Counted from the first letter of the stretch, positions 23,587 to 36,916 are shown. The stretch is 58,712 bases of DNA from Catenaria anguillulae PL171 (GCA_002102555.1 MCFL01000151.1:1-58712), one strand, 5' to 3'. Made by a program: numbers and translations. Notes: generated from the letters alone by a model not told the origin.

Positions 23587-26500
23587 TTGGCGAGACAAGG
23601 GAGTCTGGCGACCAAACGGCTGACATTCCCCAAGCTCAATAATGGCTCCACCCGGCCGACATAACAGCTTCTCGGATTTACCGGATCGAACAATGGCTCT
23701 TGGTACTGCTTCACCTTCGTCGCAGAATATCTTTACTAATAGACGGAAACCGCGTTGGCGGCAACCACAGACTGCAAAACTCCGACCAAGTTACAACAAC
23801 ATCGATGCTGATTCCCGCTCAACACACGCCGATTACCCTGTCAACATCCTAGTCGCCAACATCCGCGGCTCCCAAGCGCACGACCGACTTGTCGAGACCC
23901 TCAACTACGCACAGCAACAACGTGCGGGCATTGTGATAACTACAGAGACCAAGTTGTCCGACAAGGGGCCCGCGGGCTAAACTGTGCGGCGCTCGACCAA
24001 GAATGGATGATCAAGGTCACACATGACGACTCACGTGCACAGGGATCTGGTGTATTGGTTGCGATAGACCCAAGACTTGAGAGCTACATTGGCAGATGGT
24101 CTGTTTACGACGGGTACATGGTGGCGTTCACGCTCCAGGGCCGTGGCAACTTCCGGCTGCGCATTATTGGCATTTATGCGCCACCTCAAGACCCAACCAT
24201 TCGTGCGGCGCTGGTCCAACGCCTACGAGTTGAGATAGAGATGGCGGATGCAAGGGGCGAGCTGCTACTGGTTGCGGGTGACACAAACGAGCGGGAGGAC
24301 GCTGCAAGCCGCCCGTTGGAGGCGGTCGCGCTTGGAAACGGGCTCCTGGACCTTGCAGTGCATCTGGATATGGCTGTGAGCACGCACGAGGCTGGTGGAC
24401 GCCTGGACCATGTCTTTGTCTCGCCAACCATCACACATGACGTCCTTGCCATGTCAATTGTCAACGCCCGGGGCTTTGACCATGCGCGACTTGTTCTTCA
24501 AACGGCACTTGCGCTCCGACTGGACCGTGACCTTGCTCACCTACGGCAACAAGCCCGACAAGAGGCTGCCAGGTACGTACTCAATGAGAACCGTCTAACT
24601 GGCAAGTCATGGGCCGCGTTCGTCTCCAGAGTGTGCACAGATCTGAGAATTCGAATCGACAACGCCGACACCTTCCCAGCGTGGGTTGAAGCCGAGTCAC
24701 TCGGGAGCAGCAACAACGATCAACTTCCGCCCGTCCTCGACCCAACACTGCCAATTGGGCACAGATGGTACCTGTTTGAGAATGTAATGCTGGCTGCCAG
24801 CCGTGCACGATTGCCTCACAAGAAGCGTTGTGCCTCCGAGTCGTACGGATCTGTTTTGAAGCCACCAGAGAGAAAGACGGATTCGGCATTGGCGCTCGGC
24901 GCGCTGCGACGCTTGCTTGACGACCCTTCCACTAACTTGACTGTTAAAGAACGTGATGCGCTCAGCCGAGTGGCGCCAGCGTTTGGTACGGAATCCTCGC
25001 ATGAAGACCTGGTGCGTGAAAAAGAACGACTGCTTGAGATTGTGGCAACAGAGTCGGCAAAGGCAAAAAGGGAGCAGATCGACGCTGCAGTGGCCTCGCG
25101 AACGGAAAAGTTTGGCGTCAAGACCGGGGTTGTCATGCGATCAGTCATGGAGCGAAAACGACCACCCAACTGCCTGGACCGGGTAGTGACTGCAGACGGC
25201 ATCAAGCTGCTTCCGAGCGAGGTCATGGATGCGACAGCCGCTCACTGGCAAGGCTGCTTCGGACAAGAGGAACATGGGAACGTAGACCAGGCTCCAGCGT
25301 CGATCCGCCGAGCATTGCAACCACTGCATTGGATCCACGAATCGTGGTGGGATGGGGTGGAGAAGGAGGTTATACCCGAGGACATTGCTCACGTCTTGTG
25401 TTCTATAGACATTGACAAGGCCCCAGGGGCAACAGGACTTCGACACCGCCACTACGCTGCACTCGGAACCATTGGGCACAAAATTCTGGCGCGCTTGTTC
25501 ACTGACATGTATTTGGCGGACTGGGTGCCGAGCGAGTGGCGATATGGGGTCATTTACCTGACGCCAAAAAAGGCAGAGGGCTACACAGGCGACGTTGACG
25601 CCATGCGACCCATCACCCTACTCGAATGTGCATCCAAGCTGTTCAATGCAGTCATGTGGCGGCGTATTCAAGATGTGGCCGTTGAAAAGCAAGTGTTGCG
25701 TGGTGCTCGATTCTCAGCGCTCAAGGGTACCGACACGCGTCTCCCAATCGACATTCTCCATGGTCTTATTGCCCAAGCGCAAGCAGCCGACGCTGAGGAG
25801 GAGTTGTGGGCGTATTCAGAGGACAAGTCCAAAGCATTTGACACTGTGCCGCATCACTTTGTACGCCTGGCGCTCTTGCGATTGCGTTTGCCAGTGCGAT
25901 TTGTAGATTTCTACTGTCGCAACTTCCTAGAGGGACGCACTGCGTCGGTGATCACGGCGTTTGGATTGACAAGGCGGATTCAGCTTCACCGTGGTATACC
26001 CCAGGGTGGCGTTGAATCGCCATTCCTGTGGAACGCATTCTATGACATTCTGCTGTGTGCGGTGGACGAGAGCAGCGGTTGTGTCGAGCTACTAGTTAAG
26101 GTACCGGACACAGGTGGTGGGAAGCCGTTCGGAAGTGTGAAAGTGATTGATCGTCGGCGGTACGTAGCAATTGGGTATATTGACGATGCTATTTTCTTTG
26201 CCCGCTCGCATGAGCTGCTCCAACAGGTGGTGGACTTGGTCGATGCGTTCAACCTAGTCACTCGGATCCGGGCAAATGCAAGCAAAGGCTTTGTGCTTGC
26301 GTTCAACACGAGAGACGGTGGAGTGGGGAGTGTGACGTCTAGAGGAGTTGAGGTGCCGCGCGCAGGCCCAGGCGAGATGAAGAGATACCTGGGTGTATTT
26401 GTGGATGGATCGGGGCCAAGGAAGGCGACGGAAAAAGTGATGAGGGATGCTGTGACAAGTGCGATCAACGTCCTGAGGACGAAACGGGTCCCAGCCAGGA

Positions 26501-26969
26501 TTGTGGTATACGTGATCAACTCAGCAATCATCCCTGCGGTTGCGTACCGTGCATTCGGTTACGTCCCATCACCGACTTTCCTTGACCAGCTCGACGCGAA
26601 GCTCCGCGCAGTGGTTCGAGCTGCGGCCAGATTGCCATCCAACACACCAGTCTCGATTTTCTACGATGCAGCGACATACGGGCTCGTCTCCATCAAGCAC
26701 ACCATCCTTGCAGCTCTAGTCTCGCACCTTCGCTACTGTTTGAGCCAACCCGTGCAAAGCGAGCGGTTTCAAGTCGCATGCGCCATATCCAGCCTTGCCC
26801 AACGTGCAATCCGGTGGTGGGCTAACCCACTTTCACACCCGCCAAGCCGACTCATGCCACAAGGGCTTCCTGCTTCCCGATTTTGAACCTCCTTCCCCTT
26901 CTCTCTGGTTCTCTCACCTCGATTCACCTCGTTGGGCGTGCTGACCCTTTACATGTTTGTCCGGTGGAT

Positions 26970-27098
26970 TTTTTTTTTTTTGAACCACATTGCATGTATT
27001 TGAAAACTACCGGAGATAACAACCTCTGGGTCCAGGTATCAAACCAAGGCCATCGAAGCTGCATTGCAGCCTCTCGACGGGTTGGACAACACTCCTCG
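26970..27098 (-). mobile_element. 129-bp poly(A)-tailed short retroposon inside LINE-C copy 2
   Basis: This is the same sequence, at the same LINE-C position and orientation relative to the host, as the insert at 4979-5105. TSDs are CATGTTTGTCCGGTGGAT (26952-26969) and CATGTTTGTCCAGTGGAT (27099-27116), with the same G/A difference between the two repeats as in copy 1. The tail terminus on the minus strand is AAATACATGCAATGTGGTTC plus poly(A). It therefore entered an ancestral LINE-C and was copied along with it. Confidence 0.85.
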
Positions 27099-29160
27099 CA
27101 TGTTTGTCCAGTGGATGACACCATTGGAGGCCGTTATTCCGTCGCCTGTTCTTCATACTTTGCGTTCCCGTCTCCATGATGCTGGTGCTTGCTCACTTTC
27201 TCCCCTCGTTTCCCTTTGTTGTTTTCATGACCAGGACAGTACTCCAGCACGGTATGCAAACGCGTTTGCCTCTGTCCGACATCTGCTTGCCAAGAGATGC
27301 CCTCGCCGTGGTCGCCTGCACAATGCCCTGGTTGCTTTGACCAACGCCGTTTCCGACTGGTGCACATCTCTCGGCCCAGTTGCTGCGATGCCGGTTCAGC
27401 CCCGCCTGGCCCTTGCACCTCGACACCATGTTGGCCAACTCATGGTCTTCTTGGGGGAAAACGGGCTGCCAACCTTTGGTGTGTGTGTTGCCGCTGATTC
27501 CCGTAACACATTGAACGGACCAATCATCACACTGCGCCACCTTGCAGAATGCACTTGCCTAATGCTTGACGAGGGTGTTGTGCCCCCCGACCACACTCTC
27601 CTCCATTTATGCCTTGACTGTGGTGATACGGGTAACTGCCAATTGTCGTCAGCAACGTGTGACGTGCCCGATTGCCTTGTCACCATCCCACTTGCGTACA
27701 CGTACCCCATCTCAGCCAGGTCTCTCACGAGGTGTCGGGACGGTGTGGACGCGTATGTTGTTCTCGCGCCCAACCACGAATTGCCCGAGCACTGCCTGTA
27801 CATGTCCAGTTTCTTCTCTGGGTATGTGCAAGACGACATGGATGTAGACAGCGACGATAGCGACGGTGATGACGACAGCCACCACTCAAGCTCAGCCTAC
27901 TCAGCTCCACCTCTCGCCAATGTCACGCAACCGCTCACAACGCACCATGGCACAATCCTTGACTGTTGGACCGACGGCTCGCTGCAACCCGCTACAGATA
28001 CGACTGATGCCGTTATGGGACTCGGTGCTCACTGCCCCCAGCTCGACCTGGAAGTCTTCGGCCGACTGCCGCCCGCTCCGACTAGTTCATCACGCCCTGA
28101 GATCGCCGCTGTTATTGCAATCGTTGACAAGCTCCCTGTCGGATCGCATGCGCGTGTCTTTTCAGACTCGGCTGTCACCGTGCAGGTTGTTCCCGTGTTT
28201 CTGGGCCTGCCCGATGCCAAGGCGATTGGGCCACGTCACCCGTCGCCGCTGCACGACTTGTTACTTGTCCTTCGTGCACTGGTTAAGGAAAAGAGGCTCG
28301 TGCTGGATCTCGTGAAGGTCAAGGGCCATGATGGGGATGCAGGGAACGAGAGGGCTGACGAGCTTGCCCGTTGTGGTGCAAATTGCCGTGAGGTGTACGC
28401 CTTTTCGCCACGGTTTCTGGACGCAATTGACTTTGGTGCGCTGGTGCAGGTAGGTCATGAGCTGGTATACGCACAGGTGGGCCGCGCAATTCGGCGACAA
28501 GCACAGATGCAATCCCGCGTCAATTTGTACTCGTATATGCTCAAGTTGGTTGGGCAGCCTGACCTGATGGTGTTTGACGGGGCCATTCGTAATGGTCGCA
28601 AGGCATCGGCCATGTTCGCATCGTTTGCCGACGACGCATCAGTCATGTTCCGCATCAAGGTTTTGACGAGTCGCCTGCCAACTCGTGCTCAACTCCACAA
28701 GTATTGGCCAGAGCGGGTACCGTCCCCAAATTGTGTGCTCTGCGGTGCTCTCGATGATCAACAACATTGGCTCAGGTGTCACTCACTTGCCAACATACTC
28801 TGGACATGCCGATTGGATGTGCACGAACAGGTTGTGGAGCTGCTACGGCGTCGCAGGATGACGGCACACCAAGCGGCAGCAAAGACACTCGTCGAGCGGC
28901 TAATGGATCCAGCCAAACTACGGGCAACTGCAGCATGCGTAGTTGAGGTGCGCCTGCGACAACAGTTTCCCAACCTCGTATCTATCCTCGCGCGAATTGT
29001 CTCAATTGCTTCCACAACCATCCAAACTGTGCTGTGGTCCGTGGAAGGAGCGGTGCAGGCTCGTTGGACCGATCGAGCGACGCATGCCAGAAAACCCGCT
29101 TGCGGCCCGGCAGCCCTGTCAATGTCCCCACTGTCAGGAGGCAGGCGCCCCAGTGGCCCA

Positions 29161-29341
29161 TGTTGTGCTGCTTACATGGATGTGGACTGCAAGGTCATTC
29201 AGCACGGGTAGTATATACTAGCGACCCAGTATCTTCTGAAGAGCCCCACCCTCATGGCTCCTGGGTCGCCCATTGAATCATCACAGACAACAACGAAGGA
29301 ACTGAACACATGATCACACGTGCTTACCATGCACTCCAACA
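29161..29341 (-). repeat. Gypsy-B 3' LTR (181 bp)
   Basis: No difference is seen from the 5' LTR over 181 bp. It lies just after the pol stop at 29388; the interval 29342-29387 includes the pyrimidine run CCCCCTCCCAGC on the plus strand, which is a purine tract on the element strand and the expected primer for second-strand synthesis. Confidence 0.93.
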
Positions 29342-29387
29342 TTACCCCCTCCCAGCTCCAGCGATACTGAATGGTAAGCATGCTTGG

Positions 29388-32300
29388 TCACAAGTCAAAC
29401 TCCCTGGCCAGCTTCGCGCGCTTTGCACGCGTGCCCAAACCTCCTTCCTCTTCACCACCTGTGCGCTTGGATTGCGCCAAACCTCCTTTGCTCTTCCAAT
29501 ACTGCACAATGATCTCTTGAGTATCAAACTGCGACTGATGCTCCCACGTGGCATCCTCCTCCGGGTAGCCGGACCACTTGATGAGGTAATGGAAAGTGCC
29601 ATCGGGATCTTGTTGGTGATCGAGCAGCTTTTCCACAACAAAAGACTCCGCGGACAGGTTGCCCTCGAGCGATACAAGACGTAGCTGATCCGCCGGGGCC
29701 CTTTGGGCAACAATATCGCCCGTGTGGTCCCGCAACAGATAGGCGCCACCCGTGTTGCGCCGCACAACAGTGTATGGGCCCTCAAACTTGGGCTCCATGT
29801 TGCTGCCCTTGACCACGACTTTGCGCATGACCAACGACCCTGGCGGAAACTCTTCGTGAACAATCCGATGCGACTTGATGAACTGCTCGTACGCCTTGTG
29901 CGAGTAATGCGCTGAACGCTCGGCCGTCGCAGGCCAGATGATGCGCGCCATGTGGTCAACCAGCTTGCCCAGTTCATCCAGCGACAAGGGAGCCTTGGGC
30001 TTAGGCCACGGCAAGGCTGACGGCGGGACCGGTGCGCGGGCAAACATGAGCGAGAATGGGGTGGAGCCATGTCGGCGGTGGACGGTTTGGTTGTACCAGA
30101 ATTGGACAGCCCGAAGCCGTTCAGGCCACTCGGGGACGTTGCCCTTGACCGCCGCAAAAAGCTTGCTCTTGATGGTGCGGACCAGGCGCTCGGCTGCGCC
30201 GTTGGCCTTTGGGTTGTAGGCCGTGATCTTGCGGTGCTCGAAGCCGAGTTTGTTCGAGAGATGGGCGACAACCGAGTTGGCGAATTCTTTGCCATTGTCT
30301 GACTGGATGATGGCGGGGATGCCGAAGTCACAACAGAGCTTGAAGAGCGGATCGCCAATCTCTTCGGCGCGCTTGGATTTGAGTGGGTAGAGCCAAGCGA
30401 AGCGGGTTGCAATGTTGACGACGAGTAGCACGTAGTTGTAGCCATCAGGCGTCATGTTGCACGTGAAGAGGTCGATGGCTAGATGGTCCATGGGCAGGGC
30501 CGCGTGGATCATTTGTGGCGGGTGTGCAACGTTGCTGGTTGAGCACATCATGGCTGCCCAACGGATCCGGGCAACTGCAGCGTGCGTAGTTGATGCAGGT
30601 TTGCGTCGCGATTTTCCTACGCTGGCCCCAGTCCTTGCGCAGATTGTCATGATTGCATCGTCCACAATCAGATTGGTGCTCTGGAAACAGCGGTGCAAGC
30701 TGGTTGGACCCATAGACGCCGCCACAGATGATGCGACTGCAGACCGCCCACGCTTACCATGCCGCTGCTGCCCAGTGCGGGCTGCACCAATTCAAAAGCC
30801 CCCAACACTTCGTTTGTCACATGCAGCCTCACACTTTGTCCACGAGGTGCATGTAGGATCGCGTCCACTGCTTGGCTCTGCATCAGACTCAATTGCACCT
30901 GTATCGCTTGGCGAATGGCGAGCCCACTGCGCATTCCCTGGACTGGTAGTCCCCAGATTTGGCTTCTCAGAGTCTCGGCATCGCTTTGCAATCCGCCTTG
31001 GGGTACAAATGGATCCCCACCAAGTTTTTGTTCCATCTCTTTCACCTGCTGCTCTTCATTACTGACCTGATTGGCAACCCTTCCGACCCTTGCTCCAAGA
31101 AACAATGCATTCCCTATCAGTTTATCCTTGTCCTGCTTCTGCAACTCTCTTTTCTCTGATTTGATTAACCTCCCTCCCGCAGTCTTCTGTATCTCTCGTG
31201 CCTGATTGTTGAGGCTACATCCCAGTTGGCTTTTCCTCTTCTTGTTCATTGAATTTTGAGCAGTCTCAATGTGGCTCCATCTGCATTCTCTTGATCTTAT
31301 CCTTCTTGCTTTTCCCCCTCATCCCATGTTCCCCTCTCCTATGCCTCATCCCACATTCCTTTTATCACCCTTTCTCTCCCTTTCGCTCATCTCATTTCCC
31401 ATCCCATTTCCCATCCCATTGTCCCCACTCCCCAATCACACCATGGCCTTGTGCCCCTATTACCAATTGCTTGCACTCTATCCTACTTGCTTTTGCCATT
31501 TCTATGGGTGTATTTGGACCTCTATCCCCCCAGCTTCTGTAATTTCACAAAGAACAAAGTGTTGATTATGTCCAGCATAATACATGTAATAGTGATTTTA
31601 AAAAAAAAAAAAAATCATTTGTGGCGGGTGGTAACCCTGGGTGCGGACAGTGTGCCGTTGGCAGTCGATGCACCGTTGTGCGAATGCTCGGCAGTCGCGA
31701 AGCATGTTGGGCCAGTACTTGCCGTCTTGAATGAGGCGGGCTTTGAGTGCGATGCCGGACGAGTGACCTAGTGCGTGAGCGGTCGCTAGGGCACCTTGTC
31801 GCTCGTCCTCGGGCAGAATCGGGCCATCATGCTGCCCATCCAATACGTCAGTGATTGATGGCGGGATGGGTTGGTCGGCGTCGGTGGCGGCGAGAACATA
31901 GTCGAGGAATTCATTGCATGGAGTGGGTCGTGCGAGCCCGGTCGTCGTGAGGGAAGTTTGGTCGGCTTGCTCGGCGGCAAGAATGAGCTTGAGCTCGGCG
32001 GCTGCACCAAGAGACCAGTTCAATGGCTTGACGCGCTCGGCAGCGAGCGAGTACGTTGCAACACCTCCCAACCGTTCTTGCATCTCGAGCAAGGTGTCCA
32101 TCACCTGGGCATCCTTCCACGTCTCCTCGGTCGACTTGTTGTCCATGATGATGTCCTCGGACATGGCCGCCGCCACATGATCCAATGACGAAGTCCACGG
32201 GTCGAACTCGTGCTCGGCCTGATCCGCTGCCGAATCTGACTCCTTCGACCTATCCTCGACGTCTTCTGCCAGGGCCGCCACAAACTCTTGGACCTGGGCG

Positions 32301-34669
32301 TCAAGCGATACAAAAGACTCACCCCCTCCCGAGCTTGCGCCCTCCTTGACCAACAACGGGTCTGGGTGGAAACGGGATTTGAAGTCGGCATACGCGCCGA
32401 CGCCCTCGACAGGACACGGGTAAAGCCGCGACAAGCAGTCGGGCAAAACGTTGAGCACGCCCGGGATGTGCACCACGTCGAACGACAACTCGAGAAGTTG
32501 ATCAAGCCAGTTTTCGAGCATGGGCGACAGCTTGGACTGCGTAAATATGTGCTGGAGCGCGGCGTGATCTGTGAAGAGTGTGAAGCGTCGGCCCGAAACA
32601 AAGTAGCGAAATTTGTGCAACGCGAATATGATACCGCGCAGTTCCTTTCTGGTGGCCGAATAATTCTTTTCCGACTTGGACAGTGCCCTCGAGGCCATGG
32701 TAATGTACCTCGGCGCGTCGCGGGAGCCCTGGAAGAGAACGGCGCCGACACCCACGTTGGAGGCGTCCGTGGCAACGAAAAATGGCTCATCCCACCTTGG
32801 CACATGCAGCGGCGGCGCTGTGGCAATCATGTGCTTGAGCGTGTTGAACGCATCTTCGCACTGGGGCGTCCAGTCGTCGTCCGTGATGACGGCCAAGGAG
32901 CGCAATGCGTCAAGGGGTGCGGCGACGGTGGCCATGCCCACCATAAAGTGCCGCAGGTAGTTGATGGTACCAAGAAGCGACTGTACCTGCTTGCCTGTCG
33001 TCGGCCGCTCCAAGCCCTGAATGTCAATGATCTTGGCCGGAGCCGGGCGGATCATGCCGTTGCCAATGACGTGGCCAAGGTAGTGAATCTCGGAGCGATA
33101 CCAATGGCACTTTGACGGTTTGATGCGCAGGTTGAACTGGTTGAGCCGGCGCAATGCCTCGGCCAAATGAGACGTGTGCTCGTCAATCGAGTCGCTGAAG
33201 ATGACGAGGTCGTCAATGTAAACGCGCACAAATGGCAGGTCGGCAAAGATGGATTGCATGACCCGCTGGAATTGCGACGAGAGAGCCTTGAGCCCAAATG
33301 GCGCTCGCTTGAACTGGTACTGAACGCCTTGCCACTTGAAGCAGAGGTATTTGCGCGAGCGACGAGAGACGCGGAATTGGTGAAATGATGCATAAAGGTC
33401 AATCGACGAAAACACCTTGGCGGCGCACGCCTCGTCGAGGTGGTCGAAAATGAGTGGCAGAGCATGGGAATCGTCCGGTGTGATGTTGTTGATGATGCGT
33501 GGATCGAGACAGACACGGTAACCAGTGTGGTTGCCATGCGCGTCCTTCTTGTCGGCCACCACCAGATTCAAATTCCATGGCGACTCGTACTCGTTCCGCT
33601 CAATCACATCCTCGTCCAACCATGTTTCCACCTGCGCCTTGACCACGACTTTCTTGGCCTGTGTGAGCGGCTGCTCCCTTTCGTGCACCGGCTTGTCTTT
33701 GCCGGGCAGTACGTCAACGTCCACCGTCGACAACGGGTGAGAGCAGGCATTGCCCTTGGGAATGGATGCATTTTCGTCGATAAGGGCTTGAATTTGCTCG
33801 CGCAATCTGTCAACGAGCGATGGCTGATCCTCAGGGAAGAGCGGCGTGCGGTCGTCAACATCCGGATCCAGGCGGGGCTGCTTGCCATGGGCCGGATCGA
33901 GGTTGCTGATGCCAATGCCGAGGGTGTGAAGTGTGGCATTGCCAATGAGGGGTGGCAGCACATCGCCAATGTCATACACGCCAAACTCGCAAATGACCGA
34001 CCGACCATGCACCTGCAGGAGCAAATCAACGGTGCCCAAGCAAGCTTGAAGACCGCCGACCCCGCGAATTTGCGAATGGTGAGCCGGCTTTCGCACATGA
34101 GATTGAAAGTGATGAGCGAGCCGCTTGGGAAGTACGTTGCGGTCGCTACCCGTGTCGAGGCGGCATGTGAGCGGTGTCGGTGCAAGTGCCTTGAGTTGCA
34201 AACGGCCTGTGGATTGATCCAAATCAACTGAAGGATGGAACTCGGAGCCAACAGGGCAATTGAAGCGAGCAGCACGGGAGCGTAAGGCAACAACAGGAGA
34301 CAAAATGGCCTCAACATTGATCCGCTTGGATGGCGCAGAACGAGTATCAGCAACCACAATGGATGTATTATCATTGAGCAAAACAGAAACAGGCGGATCA
34401 GCAGCTGATGGTGCGTCGGGGTCATTGGAGACCAAACATTGGGCGGTGGCAGAGACCTCCTGTGTTTCGCGATAATCAACATCCAAAGAGTGAGTAACTG
34501 TCGCGGAGTGGACAGCAGCTGTCGCGGGGTGGCCAGCTGGTTGGAAAGGTGCAAACGGGGTGCACGTACAAACATCATCATCAATATCCGCATCATGCAT
34601 GGTGACGTCAGAAGCAGGATCGGCCAAACCGTCAGCTGCAGCATGGCTCTGAGGCAAACCAGCATTACC
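29388..34669 (-). pseudogene. Gypsy-B pol: protease, RT, RNase H, integrase, chromodomain (interrupted by LINE-B)
   Basis: The frame follows gag's TAA without a shift. Domains on the minus strand: protease LDTGSD (about 34170); RT LVVADKKDAHGNHTGYRVCL to VRVYIDDLVIFSDS (YIDD near 33205); RNase H FVATDASNVGVGAVLFQG (about 32770); HHCC finger (about 31770-31650); then the insertion at 30525-31613; integrase core HLAIDLF, QSDNGKEF, NGAAERL; chromodomain ESFVVEKLL, YLIKWSGYPEEDATWE near 29530-29630; stop at 29388. The chromodomain would direct integration to marked chromatin, as known for chromoviruses. Without the insert the pol frame appears open, so it was probably functional until the LINE-B fragment landed. 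Confidence 0.9.
30525..31613 (+). mobile_element. LINE-B 3' fragment (5'-truncated, 1.09 kb) inside Gypsy-B
   Basis: It is bounded by a 17-bp TSD, ATCATTTGTGGCGGGTG, at 30508-30524 and 31614-31630. It contains the last part of LINE-B ORF2 (VEHIMAAQRIRATAACVVDAGLRRDF) and the 3' UTR, nearly identical to LINE-B copy 1. It ends CATAATACATGTAATAGTGATTT plus A-run. This is a standard 5'-truncated target-primed insertion. Because its host LTRs are identical, it is very young, so a LINE-B source was active recently. Confidence 0.93.
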
Positions 34670-36768
34670 TTACCCCCCATGCGAGGACAAGGGAGAAGTA
34701 GCTGGCGCCGAGTGTCCAGCTACAGCCTCGGGTGCACCAATCCCTGCCGTGTCCAACGCCGCACGCAGTGGGATTTGCTCGACCTCATTCGAAAAGGACA
34801 CAATCAACTGGCCCGGCGTGATGGCATTCCTCTGCAACCGCTCCAACACCGACGGCTCGTTGCCATCCACAAAGCACGCGCGGAAAGACGGGGAATGATG
34901 CGCAAGGTTGGAAATCCACGCGCCAGCAACAGTGTGCGTCGGGGTGCCCTTCATGAGCGGGTGCGAGGTGACAGCCGCGAGGTAGACCTTGAAGCGCTCG
35001 AGGTAGTTGAGTGCCTTGCGCACACAGTACGGCGTAGTGTCGCCACGGCGCGAAATGTGGCCGCCAATGGCCTGGCCTATTGTGTCCACCAGCTGCTCAC
35101 CTTGACGCGAGTCAAAGCACTTGGTGAGCGAGCCGAAATCGCGCTCGGAGTCGCCCAAGTCGGCGATCGCCGTGCCCACAAACTTGCCAATCACATTGTA
35201 GGCCGTCAACTTTGTGCACGCATGGGTCTTGTGGTCCCTGACCTGCGACAGATTGAGATCCGGGGCCATGTGGCATGCCGCGCAATCGACTGGAAGGAAG
35301 CGAATGCTGGGCAAGTGCGATCCGGTCGGCGCCTTCGGGGCCTTTGCGCCAGAACCAAGTTTCCTCTTCTTTGGTTCGCTCGGGCCGTCTCCACGCGTGG
35401 TGGCGGCACTGGCCTGGCCTTGCGCCGGAGGCAGTTGACGGGGTTCCAGGGCGCTGTCGTCGGCGACAACGAGCACATTGGCGACTTGATCGTCACCACC
35501 CGAGTGCGAGTTCGTATGACCGGATTGCTGCGTGTACCGGTTCGTGAAGCCGCCCCGGTGGCCGCCGCGGCCGCCGCGGTGGAAGGATCCCCCGCGGTTG
35601 GAGGCGGTGGATGTCTGCGAGCCGCTCTGCTGTGTAGGTGCGGTGGAGTCCGCGGACACGGGCTTCGCATCGGCTGACTTGCCAGATGACGACTTCGCGG
35701 TGGCAGAGTTGGCGTTGGTGTTTGCATAGCGAGGGTTGAAGCCAATGGGGTCACTAATGAGGTGACGGTATGACGATGTCGGCAAAAGACGGAACACCGA
35801 CGTGCGGAAGCCGTCCAAGAGAAGCGGGCGGATGTCGGTCTTGAAGTCATCGGCGGCCGCAAGCATTTCCGTCGTGATCTTGCCCGCCCAGTTGGTTTCA
35901 ATGATGCCGAGCATCAGATTCTTGATAATCGGACACAGCCATAGGGGGTTTGAGTCGAGCGACTCGCCACGAGGCCTGAGAATCGACATTTTCTCCGCAA
36001 AATTGGAGAGGAATTGGTCGATTGTCCAGCCGTCTTGTGGCACCACGTCAAGGGCTCCGAGTCGATGGGCGTAGCGTTTCGGGCGCTCCAGCAAGTCAAC
36101 CAGCGCGCGGTGGACCTCGCCCTCATCAAGGGAGTTTGAGAGGCGGGTGATGGCTTGGACGACGTGGGCGTCCTCAAAGTACGATTTGTACCGCTTGAGC
36201 TGTACGGCGATCGGCTCTTGATGGTGAGACGCCCTAGAGCGGAGACCTTGAACGTAAGCCGCAATGGTTTTGGCTCGGGTAATGGATGCTGCAGGTGGGT
36301 TCAAGCCCGGGGAAGCCTTGCCCTCTGGCCAGTAAACAATCGGGTTGTTGGTGGCCTGCTTTTCGGCGGCAGCGTTGTGAGGCAGGGCGTCGACAGTGCC
36401 CTCCCTGGCCTTGTCGATCGCCTTTTTGAGGACTGGCTCCAATCCTTCAAGATACCGCTCATAGCGGGCTTTGCGCCGATTGAGTTGTTCGATCTCCTCC
36501 TTCTGCTGCTTGGTGGGCGGTCGTTGGAGGCACGTTCGATTTCGTCCGCTTGCCATCCAGCCGTGCGTTTGCCAGCCGTATAGTACGACTTTGCTTTGGT
36601 GAGCACCTCGACGTTGGGTGCGATGGCGTCTGGATCCGCGATGACGGAGGAATGGCGTTCAAAGAAGACTTCGCAGTTGGCCGACGGTGCGGTCAAGAGC
36701 CAGTCGCGGATGCCAGCGGGGGACAGATCGGCGATGGCGTCAATGCGGGCAATGTCAGCGTCGTCCAT
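34670..36768 (-). pseudogene. Gypsy-B gag (one frameshift)
   Basis: The ATG at 36768 (MDDADIARIDAIADLSP) opens a frame of about 700 codons. A one-base loss near 36510 shifts it, after which it continues QKEEIEQLNRRKARYERY to the TAA at 34670-34672. The middle part is helical capsid-like (LKRYKSYFEDAHVVQAITRL). Instead of a CCHC knuckle there is an Arg/Gly-rich segment (RGGSFHRGGRGGHRGGF) near 35530-35590, then a C-x2-C...H-x3-C arrangement (CAACH...HKTHAC) near 35210-35285. The role is structural protein packaging the RNA, by family. The stop is in frame with pol. Confidence 0.82.
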
Positions 36769-36916
36769 GGTACGAGTTTGTGCGACAGCGGTGGGAATGG
36801 AGCTAAGGTGCGGCGCGGATGGAGCTAATATGCGGCGCGGATGGAGCTAAGGTGCGGCGAGAATGGAGCTAAGCCGCGGTGGTTGTTGTCTGACGACGGA
36901 GAGAACTGTTGGCGAA

